Assembly: GCA_014381945.1 (NCBI GenBank)
Contig: JACNKQ010000043.1
Location: forward strand, 52,200 to 116,199
Direction of reading: 5' to 3'
Origin: Actinomycetota bacterium
Lineage (GTDB): Bacteria > Actinomycetota > Acidimicrobiia > Acidimicrobiales > MedAcidi-G1
Length of the DNA: 64,000 bases
The notes beneath the pieces were generated by a model. It ran no database searches and was not told where the DNA came from. It saw nothing but the letters and a program-made list of their open reading frames with translations. The number at the start of each line of letters is the position of its first letter. Position 1 is the stretch's first letter. Below, piece by piece: positions 24,047 to 32,981 of this stretch. A program made the translations under genes and the position numbers.

Positions 24047-25249
24047 ATGACCCCGGCAGCCCTCACCAACGCCCTCGGCATCGACGTCGGACGCCTACGG
24101 GCCGAACGGCTCCAACGCCTGCGCGACAACATGACGGCGCAGGGCGTCGGTGCGCTGGTGCTGACGCATGCACCCCACGTCGGCTACGCAACGGGCCACG
24201 GCGTTCCCGCCGCCGATGCCTCGATGGGGAACGTGCGACGAGCGGTGGCCGTAATCAGGGCCGACGGGGACCGACCCCACCTCGTCGGCGGCGAACCCGA
24301 CGGCCTGGACGTGATTGCCCACCCGGGATCGACGCCCGACACCGACGACGGGGCACGTGCGCTGGCCGCCGTCCTCGACGACGTGCTCGGCGACCTGTCC
24401 CCTGAACACGTGGCCGTCGACGGCTGGACCGGGCCGATGCTGCGTGCAGGCACTCCCACCCTTGTCGGATCCGCCGACGCCCGCCCGGTCATCACGGCCG
24501 CCACGATCTGCAAGACCGCCGACGAGTTGGCCTGCATCTCGGCCGCCCAGCGGATCAACGAGGAGGCGATGCTCGACGTGGTGGCCGGGTTGGCTCCCGG
24601 TGTCCACCGCTCCGACCTGGCGGCCACGTTCCTGCGGCGCATCCGTGAACTCGGCATCGACCGGTCGATGATCGACCCGATTTTCCAGCCGATGCCCCGA
24701 TCGGTCGCCGACGGTCCCCGCACGACCACTGGCGACGTGGCGTTCCCGACCGGGTTGGGCGACCCCGCCTACAGCGAGGGCGACCTCGTCTGGGTGGACT
24801 CGGGGATCACCGTCCACGGCTACGCCTCCGACTTCGGCCGTACCTGGATCTGCGGTCGGGGCCCGAACGAGGCCGAGCAGGAACTCTTCGACCGCTGGCG
24901 GGCAGTCATAGACGCATCTCTGGCCGCACTCCGTCCGGGCGCCACCAGCGGCGACCTGTGCCGTGCTGCGACCGCCGCCAACGGGGGCGAACGGCCCTGG
25001 CTCCCGCACTTCTACCTGGCACACGGCCTCGGAATCGAGAGCGCCGAGATGCCTCTCATCGGAACCGACCTGGGCGAGGAGTTCGACGACGCCTTCGTGC
25101 TGGCCCCCGGCATGGTCGTGGTGCTGGAGCCGGTGATCTGGGTCGACGGCGTGGGCAGCTACCGGGCCGAGGAGGTCATCGCCGTGACCGACGACGGCTG
25201 GCGGGCACTGGGCGGCGAGCACCCGTACGACCCGTTCGTGGTCCGATGA
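24047..25249 (+). CDS. M24 family metallopeptidase (Xaa-Pro peptidase/creatinase fold), intact site
   Basis: This 400-residue pita-bread metallohydrolase has all five metal ligands in order: D251 (WVDSG), D262 (ASDFGR), H326 (LAHGLG), E361 (VLEPV) and E375 (RAEEV). The N-terminal domain is of the creatinase type. It follows the P450 stop by a single base. It overlaps (ATGA) the next gene, which is a shortened relative that has lost most of these ligands. Proline dipeptidase, creatinase-like hydrolysis or another C-N bond cleavage are all possible. The link to the P450 and acyl-CoA genes is not understood. Confidence 0.88.
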   Translation: MTPAALTNALGIDVGRLRAERLQRLRDNMTAQGVGALVLTHAPHVGYATGHGVPAADASMGNVRRAVAVIRADGDRPHLVGGEPDGLDVIAHPGSTPDTDDGARALAAVLDDVLGDLSPEHVAVDGWTGPMLRAGTPTLVGSADARPVITAATICKTADELACISAAQRINEEAMLDVVAGLAPGVHRSDLAATFLRRIRELGIDRSMIDPIFQPMPRSVADGPRTTTGDVAFPTGLGDPAYSEGDLVWVDSGITVHGYASDFGRTWICGRGPNEAEQELFDRWRAVIDASLAALRPGATSGDLCRAATAANGGERPWLPHFYLAHGLGIESAEMPLIGTDLGEEFDDAFVLAPGMVVVLEPVIWVDGVGSYRAEEVIAVTDDGWRALGGEHPYDPFVVR

Positions 25250-26175
25250 GCACCCCTCTGCACGTCGAACGACGCGACCGGGTGCTGTCGGCGATGGCCG
25301 ACGCCGACCTCGACGTGCTGGTCCTGGGCGAACAGGCAAACGTCGTCTACGCCTCCGGCCACCACCGCCTCTGGACCGCCGGCACCCGACCGCATGCACC
25401 CACCTGCATCGTCGTGCGCCGGACCGGCGCCACCCACCTCCTGTCCACCTGGGACGAGGGGGTCCCCGACGACGTGCCGTTCGAGCACCTGTTCGGGATC
25501 ACATGGAACCCCGAGGTGATGGGCGCTGCCCTGGCCGCCATCCCCGGACTCTCCGATGCCCGGCGCCTCGGCGTCGACGGCATGACCGCCGGATTCCTGC
25601 GTGCGGTCGGGCGCCTGGCGCCCGGGGCGGAACTCGTCGTCGCCGACAACCTCATGGCCGACGCCCGCCGCACCAAGTTCGCTGCCGAGGTGGACCTGAT
25701 GCGTGCTGCCTGCGGGATCGCTGCAGCAGGCCTCGAAGCAGTGGCAGCCGCACTGCCGGCAACCGACGCTGCGGCCACCGCCCTCGCCGTCGACGCCATG
25801 GCCAGGGCCGGCAGCAGCAGGCCGGTCGACGAGCCGTCGGTCCGCACCACCGGTGGCACGACCGTTGTCGACCTGGGCGTGCTCGTCGAGGGCTACGAGG
25901 GCGGCATCGGCCGCACCCTCGGCGCCGACGCCGCCGCTACCACCGTCCACGAACGCATCCTGGCGGCCTGCCTGCCGGGGGGCCCGCCACCCGCTTCGGT
26001 AGACGGCATCGACGTCGAGGTCCGGGGTGCCGGGCTCGGCGCCGAGCGCCCGGTGACAGACACCCTCGAGGCGGACATGGTGCTGAGCGTCACGACCACC
26101 GCCGGTGTGCACCGGTGGCGCGATCTCGTCCTCGTGGCCGACGAACCCCTGCCGCTCCTCGACCGGAACGGGTAG
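25246..26175 (+). CDS. Degenerate M24-fold protein (probable pseudoenzyme)
   Basis: This 309-residue protein has a creatinase-type N-terminal domain and a shortened M24 C-terminal domain. Aligned by eye to the preceding gene, only the first metal Asp (VVDLG, D209) remains. The second is Gly (GGIGR), the His is Ala (GAGLG, A262), and both C-terminal Glu positions are changed (VTTTAG and HRWRD). The residues around the lost ligands are otherwise well preserved, as is the reading frame, so this looks like selected loss of catalysis rather than decay. Overlap by ATGA with the intact gene suggests a heterodimer in which this chain is regulatory or structural. Confidence 0.8.
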   Translation: MSTPLHVERRDRVLSAMADADLDVLVLGEQANVVYASGHHRLWTAGTRPHAPTCIVVRRTGATHLLSTWDEGVPDDVPFEHLFGITWNPEVMGAALAAIPGLSDARRLGVDGMTAGFLRAVGRLAPGAELVVADNLMADARRTKFAAEVDLMRAACGIAAAGLEAVAAALPATDAAATALAVDAMARAGSSRPVDEPSVRTTGGTTVVDLGVLVEGYEGGIGRTLGADAAATTVHERILAACLPGGPPPASVDGIDVEVRGAGLGAERPVTDTLEADMVLSVTTTAGVHRWRDLVLVADEPLPLLDRNG

Positions 26176-26183
26176 GCCCGCAC

Positions 26184-27239
26184 ATGTTGGACTCGGAAGC
26201 AGAGCGCACCCTGCAACTCGTCGACCCGGCCCGCCTCGGCGCCTGGCTGGACCAGCAGGGGCTCCCCGGCGGGGGCGAGCCCGTCCACAGCAGGTTCGTG
26301 ACCGGCGGCGCCTCCAACGAACTGTTCGAGGTGACCCGCGGCGGGGAACGCTGGGCCCTCCGGCGGCCACCCGCAAGGGTCCCCGATGGCCGCAACGAGA
26401 CGATGCTCCGCGAGTACCGGATCATCGAGGCCCTGGCCGACACAGATGTACCCCACGCTCGCGCTGTCGCCTGCTGCGACGACCCCGACGTGATCGGCGC
26501 CAACTTCTACCTGATGTCGTTCGTCGACGGCTGGTCGCCGATCAGCGAACCCGAATGGCCGGAGCCGTTCTTATCCGACCTCGACGCCCGGAGGGGCCTT
26601 GCCATCGAGTTGGTCGACGCCATCGCCCGCCTCTCCCGGGTGGACTGGCGGGCCGTGGGCCTCGAGGGGCTGGGCCGACCCGACGGCTTCCACGAACGCC
26701 AGGTCGACCGCTGGTTCGCACACCTGGAGCGGTTCCGGTTCCGGCAGATCCCCGGGTTGGACACCGCCGCCGACTGGCTGCGTGGCCACACCCCGGGTGT
26801 CTACGAGCCGGGGATCATGCACGGTGACTACCAGTTCGCCAACGTGATGTTCCACCACGGAGGCCCGGCCCGCATGGCGGCGATCGTGGACTGGGAGATG
26901 GGAACGGTCGGCGACCCGCTGCTCGACCTGGCCTGGGTAGTCATGGGCTGGCCCACCGGCGACGACGACGCTGCACGAACCGGTGGCTACGTCGACCTGA
27001 CCGGCATGCCGGACCTGGGCGAAATGCTGGAGCACTACTCCACCGTGTCGGGGCGGCCGGTCGACGAGATCGACTACTACATCGTGCTGGCCCGCTTCAA
27101 GATGGCGATCGTGCTCGAGGGCGGCTACGCCCGATACGTCGCCGGCGGCGCCGACAACGAGAAAATGGAGGCCTTCGGGCCGATCGTCCTCGACATGGCG
27201 GCACAGGCAGCCGACCTGGCCCGGTCCACGAAGCTCTGA
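26184..27239 (+). CDS. APH-family phosphotransferase (LvaA/ACAD10-11 kinase-domain-like)
   Basis: This 351-residue kinase-fold protein of the aminoglycoside phosphotransferase superfamily has the catalytic loop HGDYQFAN (D215, N220) and the metal-binding IVDWE (D236). It is followed 40 bases later by an acyl-CoA dehydrogenase. The same two domains are fused in eukaryotic ACAD10/ACAD11 and are separate in the Pseudomonas lvaABC system. There the kinase phosphorylates the 4-hydroxyl of 4-hydroxyacyl-CoA before elimination. A role in 4-hydroxyacyl-CoA metabolism, not antibiotic resistance, is the likely function. That is inference from pairing and family. Confidence 0.87.
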   Translation: MLDSEAERTLQLVDPARLGAWLDQQGLPGGGEPVHSRFVTGGASNELFEVTRGGERWALRRPPARVPDGRNETMLREYRIIEALADTDVPHARAVACCDDPDVIGANFYLMSFVDGWSPISEPEWPEPFLSDLDARRGLAIELVDAIARLSRVDWRAVGLEGLGRPDGFHERQVDRWFAHLERFRFRQIPGLDTAADWLRGHTPGVYEPGIMHGDYQFANVMFHHGGPARMAAIVDWEMGTVGDPLLDLAWVVMGWPTGDDDAARTGGYVDLTGMPDLGEMLEHYSTVSGRPVDEIDYYIVLARFKMAIVLEGGYARYVAGGADNEKMEAFGPIVLDMAAQAADLARSTKL

Positions 27240-27279
27240 ACCGCAACCCCTACAGATCCCACACAAGGAGCACCCAGCG

Positions 27280-28587
27280 ATGCCGATCGACTTCGAGGTG
27301 GAACCGGAGTTCCAGGAGAAGCTGGACTGGATCGACGGGTTCGTCCGCGACGAGGTCGAACCCCTCGACCTGTACTTCCGGGGCGAGGTCTCGCCCTTCG
27401 ACAAGTCCAACGAGACCGCACGGGCACTGATCGCACCGTTGCAGCAGCAGGTCCGGGACCGGGGCCTCTGGGCCTGCCACCTCGGGCCGGAGCTCGGTGG
27501 CAACGGGTTCGGCCAGGTCAAGTTGGCCCTCATGAACGAGATCCTCGGACGCTCACCGTTTGCCCCGTCGGTATTCGGCTGCCAGGCTCCCGACTCGGGC
27601 AATGCCGAGATCCTCGCCCACTACGGGACCGACGGGCAGAAGGACCGCTACCTGCAACCGCTGCTCGACGGTCTGATCTCGTCCACCTACGCCATGACCG
27701 AACCCCAGGGCGGATCCGACCCCGGCGTGTTCACCTGCAGGGCACGCCGCGATGGCGGGGAGTGGGTCGTCAGCGGCGAGAAGTGGTTCGCCTCGAACTA
27801 CCGGTACGCCTCGTTCCTGATCGTCATGGTCATCACCGACCCCGACGTCGCCGTCTACCGGGGCTCCTCGATGATCCTCGTCCCCGCCGACGCCGAAGGC
27901 CTCGAGGTGGTTTCCAACGTCGGAATCGGAGGAGAGGCCATCGGCGAGGGCGACCACGCCTACCTGCGGTTCAACGAGGTCCGGGTACCCGCCGAGAACC
28001 TCCTGGGCGAGGAGGGATCGGGTTTCGCCATCGCCCAGACCCGACTCGGCGGCGGCCGCATCCACCACGGCATGCGCTCCGTCGGCGTCGCCCAGAAGGC
28101 CCTCGACATGATGTGCGAACGGGTGCTGTCCCGCGAGACGAAGGGCTCGCTCCTCGCCGAGAAGCAGTCCATGCGGCACTGGATCGCCGACTCCTGGATC
28201 CAGATCCAGCAGTTCCGGCTCCAGGTCCTGCACTGCGCATGGCTCATCGACTCGGTGGGCGACTACGCCCGCATCCGCCAGCACATCGCCGGCGTGAAGG
28301 TGGCGACGCCCAAGTTGCTGATAGACGTCGTCTACCGGGCCATGCACGCCCACGGTTCGCTGGGCGTGTCCAACGAGATGCCCCTGCTGGGCATGTGGAC
28401 GATGGCCCCGATAATGGGAATCGCCGACGGACCGACCGAGGTCCACAAGGACACGATCGCCAAGCAGGTGGTGAAGGGCCACGAGCCGGCACCGGGCCTG
28501 TTCCCGACGGCGCACCTCCCCACGAAGATCGAGGAGGCGCGGCGCAAGGTCGAGGAGCGGCTCGAGCACGAGGTCGGCAACCTGTAG
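27280..28587 (+). CDS. Acyl-CoA dehydrogenase (LvaC/ACAD10-11-like)
   Basis: This 435-residue acyl-CoA dehydrogenase starts at the ATG at 27280 behind AAGGAG. Visible features are YAMTEPQGGSDP for the flavin/substrate domain, GEKWFASN, GGGRIHHGMRSVG and the C-terminal HGSLGVSNEMPL with ADGPTEVHKDTIAKQ. The length, longer than ordinary short-chain enzymes, and the HHGMR segment resemble the ACAD10/11 dehydrogenase domain. Next to the phosphotransferase it should complete conversion of a 4-hydroxyacyl-CoA to an ordinary enoyl-CoA or 3-hydroxyacyl-CoA. It converges with the CaiB gene at 28610. Confidence 0.92.
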   Translation: MPIDFEVEPEFQEKLDWIDGFVRDEVEPLDLYFRGEVSPFDKSNETARALIAPLQQQVRDRGLWACHLGPELGGNGFGQVKLALMNEILGRSPFAPSVFGCQAPDSGNAEILAHYGTDGQKDRYLQPLLDGLISSTYAMTEPQGGSDPGVFTCRARRDGGEWVVSGEKWFASNYRYASFLIVMVITDPDVAVYRGSSMILVPADAEGLEVVSNVGIGGEAIGEGDHAYLRFNEVRVPAENLLGEEGSGFAIAQTRLGGGRIHHGMRSVGVAQKALDMMCERVLSRETKGSLLAEKQSMRHWIADSWIQIQQFRLQVLHCAWLIDSVGDYARIRQHIAGVKVATPKLLIDVVYRAMHAHGSLGVSNEMPLLGMWTMAPIMGIADGPTEVHKDTIAKQVVKGHEPAPGLFPTAHLPTKIEEARRKVEERLEHEVGNL

Positions 28588-28609
28588 GCGATGTCTCCCG
28601 GGCCCCGGC

Positions 28610-29812
28610 TCAGATCACCCCGGCCTCGCGCAGTTCGGCCAGATCGGCGTCGTCGAGGCCCAGCAACCCACCGAGCACCTCGTCGGTGTGCTCGCCGAGT
28701 CGAGGCGCGCCGGTCGGTACCTCGGGCACGGAGCCGGCCAACCGCGGGTACGCCGCCTGCTGTAACACCCGGCCGACCACCGGGTCGTCGACATGTTGGA
28801 GGTCTCCCCGGGACTGCACGTGCTCGTCGGCTGCCAGGTCAGCCACGTCGTAGGCGGTCCCGACCGGCACGTCGTGGGCCACGCAGCGCCGCTCGACCTC
28901 GGCGGCATCGAGGCCGGCCGCCCAGTCGGCGACGATCCCGTTGATCTCGTCGTTGTTGGCGGCCCGGGCGGCGGGGGTGGCGTAGCGCTCGTCGGTCAGG
29001 AGGTCCGGTCGCTCCATCGCCTCGCAGATCCGTTCGAAGTTGACCTGGAGGGCCGCCACGATGCAGACGTACCGCCCGTCGGCGCTCCGATAGTTGTCGA
29101 GGGGTGCCGAGTTGGCGAGTCGGTTGCCGGAACGGTTCCGGACCAGCCCGAGGCGGTCGTAGGCGGCCACAGTCCATTCGAGGATCCGCAGCGATGATCC
29201 GTAGAGGCAGGCGTCGATGACCCCGCCGGTGCCGGTCCCGCGGGCGTCCCGCTCGTAGAGAAGGCCGATGGCGGCCTGGGCTGCGAAGACCCCCGACAGG
29301 TAGTCGGTGATCGTGACCCCGGGCCGCACCGGCGGCCGGTCGGGCTCGCCGGTGAGGTGCAGCAGGCCACCGAAGGCCACGCCGTTGCGGTCGAGGCCCG
29401 GCCGGGGTGACCGGGGGCCGTCCTGGCCGAAGACGCTGATGCGCACCGTCACGAGCCGATCGGGCAGACGGGTCGGGTCGATGCCCCAGCGCTCGAGCGT
29501 GCCGGGACGGAAGTTCTCGCACACGACGTCGGCGTGTGCGGCGAGGTCGCGGAACAGTTCCTGGCCGCGGGCCGTCCGCAGGTCGATGGTCACCGACTTT
29601 CGGCCGCGGCCCTCGACCGCCCAGTAGAGCGAGTACGGGCCCTCGGGTCCGTCGACGAACGGGCCGAGTTGGCGCAACGGGTCGCCGGTTCCGGGCTGTT
29701 CGACCTTGACGACCTCGGCTCCCTGCTCGCCCAGCAGGCCGGCGCAGAAGGGGGCGGCGATCCGGGTGCCGAGGTCGAGCACCCGCAGGCCCGCAAGGGG
29801 CCGTCGGGGCAC
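28610..29812 (-). CDS. CaiB/BaiF family CoA transferase
   Basis: This 400-residue class III CoA transferase starts at a GTG (29812). Family features include LAGLRVLDLGTRIAAPF, EQGAEVVKVEQPGTGDP and CENFRPGTLERWG. A TITDYLSG segment has the catalytic-Asp context. It is the third gene of a minus-strand run after an acyl-CoA dehydrogenase and an enoyl-CoA hydratase, only 3 bases beyond the hydratase stop. It is the second CaiB-type enzyme in the window and is clearly divergent from that at 3762, so a different acid is likely. The alternative of an alpha-methylacyl-CoA racemase is possible within this superfamily. Confidence 0.88.
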   Translation of the reverse strand: MPRRPLAGLRVLDLGTRIAAPFCAGLLGEQGAEVVKVEQPGTGDPLRQLGPFVDGPEGPYSLYWAVEGRGRKSVTIDLRTARGQELFRDLAAHADVVCENFRPGTLERWGIDPTRLPDRLVTVRISVFGQDGPRSPRPGLDRNGVAFGGLLHLTGEPDRPPVRPGVTITDYLSGVFAAQAAIGLLYERDARGTGTGGVIDACLYGSSLRILEWTVAAYDRLGLVRNRSGNRLANSAPLDNYRSADGRYVCIVAALQVNFERICEAMERPDLLTDERYATPAARAANNDEINGIVADWAAGLDAAEVERRCVAHDVPVGTAYDVADLAADEHVQSRGDLQHVDDPVVGRVLQQAAYPRLAGSVPEVPTGAPRLGEHTDEVLGGLLGLDDADLAELREAGVI

Positions 29813-29815
29813 GGC

Positions 29816-30646
29816 CTATTCCTCCCGGTGCTCGGCGAAGACCTCGCTCATCGACCCCTTCGCCCTGCGGGCCTCGAGGGCGCCGAGTGCCGTCGCCGTG
29901 TTGTGCATCCAGTGGTGGGCCATGAAGTGGTAGTCCCAGGCGTCGCGCTGCCCCATCAGGTCGAGCGTCTTGTTGATCGAGCGCTTGACCACCTGTGCGG
30001 TGGCCGGCGGCACCTTGGCGATCCGGTCGGCGAGTTCGTGTGCCTCGACGAGGAGGCGGTCGGCGGGCACAACCCGGTTGACCATCCCGAGGCGCTCGGC
30101 GTCGGCTGCGCTGAACTTCTCGGCGGCGAGGAGGAACTCCTTGGCCTTTCGTGCCGGCATCTCCCACGGTTCGACGAGGATCTCGACTGCGGCGCCGGTC
30201 ATGCGCAGGACCGGGTTCGAAAACACGGCGTCGTCCGCCGCCACGATCAGGTCGCACATGCAGGCCAGCATCAGGCCGGCCGCCACACAGCTGCCGTTTA
30301 CGGCGGCGATCGTGGGCTTGGGGAAGTCGCGGATGCGCAGGCACCGGTCGAAGTACATGACCTTTTCGTGCTCGAACTTGCCTTCCGGCGTCTCGCGCAA
30401 GAGGCGCCACCCGTCGGCTTCGACGTCGCCGACCAGCGCCTTGAGGTCATGCCCGGACGAGAAGTGCCTGCCGGCGCCGGTCAGGACCACCACGCGCACC
30501 TCGTCGTCTGCGCCGGCGGCGTCGAAGGCGGCGTCGAGGTCGTCGATCAGCTGTGTGTCCTGGGCGTTGGCCACCTCGGGGCGGTCCATCGTCAGGGTGC
30601 AGACGTGTCCCTCGACGGCGTAGCGCACGGTTGCGAGGTCGGGCAT
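29816..30646 (-). CDS. Enoyl-CoA hydratase/isomerase family protein
   Basis: This 276-residue crotonase-fold protein has the CoA-binding and oxyanion-hole segments FSSGHDLK (about residue 63) and NGSCVAAGLMLA (about 110-121). In the second active-site region it reads FSNPVLRMTG without the two canonical catalytic Glu of typical hydratases. It may therefore catalyse another crotonase reaction, such as isomerisation, hydrolysis or retro-aldol cleavage. It lies 23 bases after the acyl-CoA dehydrogenase gene and directly before the CaiB gene on the minus strand. Confidence 0.87.
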   Translation of the reverse strand: MPDLATVRYAVEGHVCTLTMDRPEVANAQDTQLIDDLDAAFDAAGADDEVRVVVLTGAGRHFSSGHDLKALVGDVEADGWRLLRETPEGKFEHEKVMYFDRCLRIRDFPKPTIAAVNGSCVAAGLMLACMCDLIVAADDAVFSNPVLRMTGAAVEILVEPWEMPARKAKEFLLAAEKFSAADAERLGMVNRVVPADRLLVEAHELADRIAKVPPATAQVVKRSINKTLDLMGQRDAWDYHFMAHHWMHNTATALGALEARRAKGSMSEVFAEHREE

Positions 30647-30669
30647 GGGGCAACCCTACTCAGGCGAAG

Positions 30670-31869
30670 TCAACCGGTCCGTCTCGGCTGGCGCGGCTCC
30701 CTCGGCAGGTCGAGCGTGCGCTCGCCGATGAGGTTGCGTTGGATCTCGCTGGTCCCGGCGAAGATGGTCGCCGCCCGGTAGTAGAGCCACGACCGCTGCC
30801 ACCGCCCGTCCCCCGGGTTTCCTTCAGCACCCCGCCAGAGCGGCGCCGTGTCGCCGAGCACCCGGAGCACGAGCCCGTGGAGCCGCTGGCTCATCTCGCT
30901 CCATGCCAGCTTGGCGGTGGCAGCGACGGGACCCGTGTCCCGTCCGGAGGCCAGGCGGGACAGCACCCGCTGGTTCTGGATCCGGAAGAGGCGTACCTCG
31001 ACGAGCGCCTGGGCCAGGTCGCGGGCCAGGCGCGGGTCGTCGATGGCGCCGTTGCGCTGCGCCAGGGCAAACAGTTCCTCGAGCAGCTGCGAATGCACGA
31101 CCAGTTGGCGGGCGTTGGTGCCCCGCTCCACCGAAAGGGTCGATGCCGAGACCCGCCATCCGTCGTGGAGGTCGCCGACCAGCTGGCCGGCGTCGACCGG
31201 TACGTCGTCGAGGAACACCTCGTTGAAGTCCGACTCGTCGGTGATCTGACGCAGCGGGCGCACCTCGACCCCAGGAGCGTGCATGTCGACCATGAACATC
31301 GACAGCCCCCGGTTCCCGACCGAGTCGGGGTCGGTCCGCGCCAGGCAGAGGCCCCAGTCGGCGAACTGGGCGTAGGAGGTCCAGACCTTCTGGCCGGTGA
31401 GCAGCCAACCGTCGTCGGTCGGCACGGCCCGGGTGGCGATGGCGGCCAGGTCGCTACCCGCACCCGGCTCGCTGAACAGTTGGCAGCAGAGGTGGTCGGC
31501 GGGGAGGATCCCCGGCAGCCAGCGCTGCTGCTGCCCGGGGGAGCCGTGTGCCAGCAGGGTCGGCCCCACCAGGTTCACGCCGATGCGGCCGACCAGCTCT
31601 GGTGCCCTTGCCCGCGCCAGCTCCTCCTGCACCAGGAAGTGGTGCATCGGACCGGCGCCCCGGCCGCCGAACGCAACGGGCCAGGTGACCCCGACCAGGC
31701 CGGCCCCGGCCAGGCGGCGCTGCCAGTCGCGCAGGAAGGCCACCTCCGCTGCGAGGTCGTCGAACATCGGTGGCAGGCCGCTGCCGTATTCCCAGGGCAG
31801 GTTGTCGCGCAGCCAGCCCCGACACTCGTCGCGAAACGATTCCTCCTCGGTCGTGAGCGATAGGTCCAT
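30670..31869 (-). CDS. Acyl-CoA dehydrogenase family protein
   Basis: This 399-residue acyl-CoA dehydrogenase begins MDLSLTTEEESFRDE. FSEPGAGSDLA forms the flavin-domain motif, GQKVWTSYAQFAD follows, and the C-terminal FAGTSEIQRNLIGERTLDLPRE carries the TSEIQ signature. It is divergent from the shorter acyl-CoA dehydrogenase at 31937 across a 67-base region. It heads the operon with the crotonase and CaiB genes. It belongs to the FadE group often associated with steroid or branched-chain side-chain oxidation. Confidence 0.92.
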   Translation of the reverse strand: MDLSLTTEEESFRDECRGWLRDNLPWEYGSGLPPMFDDLAAEVAFLRDWQRRLAGAGLVGVTWPVAFGGRGAGPMHHFLVQEELARARAPELVGRIGVNLVGPTLLAHGSPGQQQRWLPGILPADHLCCQLFSEPGAGSDLAAIATRAVPTDDGWLLTGQKVWTSYAQFADWGLCLARTDPDSVGNRGLSMFMVDMHAPGVEVRPLRQITDESDFNEVFLDDVPVDAGQLVGDLHDGWRVSASTLSVERGTNARQLVVHSQLLEELFALAQRNGAIDDPRLARDLAQALVEVRLFRIQNQRVLSRLASGRDTGPVAATAKLAWSEMSQRLHGLVLRVLGDTAPLWRGAEGNPGDGRWQRSWLYYRAATIFAGTSEIQRNLIGERTLDLPREPRQPRRTG

Positions 31870-31936
31870 GGCCAGAGTCTTGCACCGCCACCGCCGGTCA
31901 GGAGCCGTCGGGAGGCCGTCGCTACAGTGCCACCCG

Positions 31937-32977
31937 ATGGACTTCGACCTATCCGACGACCAGACCGCACTTCAGGACGCCGCCCGCAGCCTGCTCGACG
32001 ACCGGTGCGATACCGGTCGGGTGCGTTCCGCCATGGAGGGCGCCGGCTTCGACCGGGAACTCTGGGGGTCCATGGCCGACCAGGGATGGCAAGGCATCCT
32101 CGTCAATTCGGACATCGGGGGCCTCGGGCTCGGGATCGTCGAGGCTGCCGTGCTCCTCGAACAGACGGGCAGCCACCTGGCGCCGGTGCCATTCCTGCAA
32201 CAGCTCCTCGCCACCGCCGCCCTGGCCGGCACGCCCCACCTCTCCGGGCTTGTCGAGGGCTCCCTTCTGGGAACCGCCGCCCGGCGGCCCGTCACCCGCA
32301 ACAGGGACGGCACCGTGAGCGGTCGGCCGGAACCCGTCCTCTACGGCCACGTCGCCGATGTCCTGGTCGTCCCCGCCGACGACGAACTCGTCGTCGTGGA
32401 CCTCGCCGGCATCGACCGCAGGGCCGAGCCGGCCATGGACCTGACGAGGCGCCTCGCCTGGATCGACCTCGACCATGCGCCGGCCACCACGGTCGGCGGG
32501 CCTGTCGACGTCGCCCGGCTCCTCGACCTCGGCGCCCTGTTCCACTCCGCCGAACTCCTGGGTGGCGCAACCGCCGTGCTCGACCTGACGGTCACCTATG
32601 CACAGGACCGCGAACAGTTCGGCCGGCCGATCGGCTCGTTCCAGGCGGTCAAGCACCGCTGCGCCGACATGCTCGTCGATGTCGAGGGCATGCGCTCCGC
32701 CGTCTACCACGCTGCCTGGGTGCTCGGGGCCGACGACCCCGACGGTCCCATGGCGGCGGCCACCGCCAAGGTCTGGTGCAGCGACGCCGGCCTGCGGGTC
32801 GCAGAGTCTGCCCTGCAGGTCCACGGTGGGATCGGCTTCACCTGGGAGGCCGACGTGCACCTGTACCTCAAGCGGGCGCAACTCGACGGCACGGCCTTCG
32901 GGGACGCCGGCCACCACCGCACCCGGTTGGCGGCGATGGCCCGCGGGCGCCTCGCCGCCGGGGAACCGCTGCTGTAG
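31937..32977 (+). CDS. Acyl-CoA dehydrogenase family protein, short (partner-type) subunit
   Basis: This 346-residue acyl-CoA dehydrogenase-fold protein begins MDFDLSDDQTALQ and ends with the HGGIGFTWEADVHLYLKRA segment, without TSEIQ. It closely parallels the 492-1616 protein in layout (REQFGRPIGSFQAVKHRCADM). Short, divergent members of this kind are commonly the second subunit of heteromeric acyl-CoA dehydrogenases. Candidate partners are the divergent gene at 30670 and the gene at 33460. It converges with the SnoaL-like gene at 32982, with 4 bases between them. Confidence 0.88.
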   Translation: MDFDLSDDQTALQDAARSLLDDRCDTGRVRSAMEGAGFDRELWGSMADQGWQGILVNSDIGGLGLGIVEAAVLLEQTGSHLAPVPFLQQLLATAALAGTPHLSGLVEGSLLGTAARRPVTRNRDGTVSGRPEPVLYGHVADVLVVPADDELVVVDLAGIDRRAEPAMDLTRRLAWIDLDHAPATTVGGPVDVARLLDLGALFHSAELLGGATAVLDLTVTYAQDREQFGRPIGSFQAVKHRCADMLVDVEGMRSAVYHAAWVLGADDPDGPMAAATAKVWCSDAGLRVAESALQVHGGIGFTWEADVHLYLKRAQLDGTAFGDAGHHRTRLAAMARGRLAAGEPLL

Positions 32978-32981
32978 GGGC

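Noticed and set aside
26184..27239. Aminoglycoside resistance phosphotransferase
   Set aside because: The APH fold is present, but the neighbouring acyl-CoA dehydrogenase points to the ACAD10/11 and LvaA branch. No mobile or resistance context exists.
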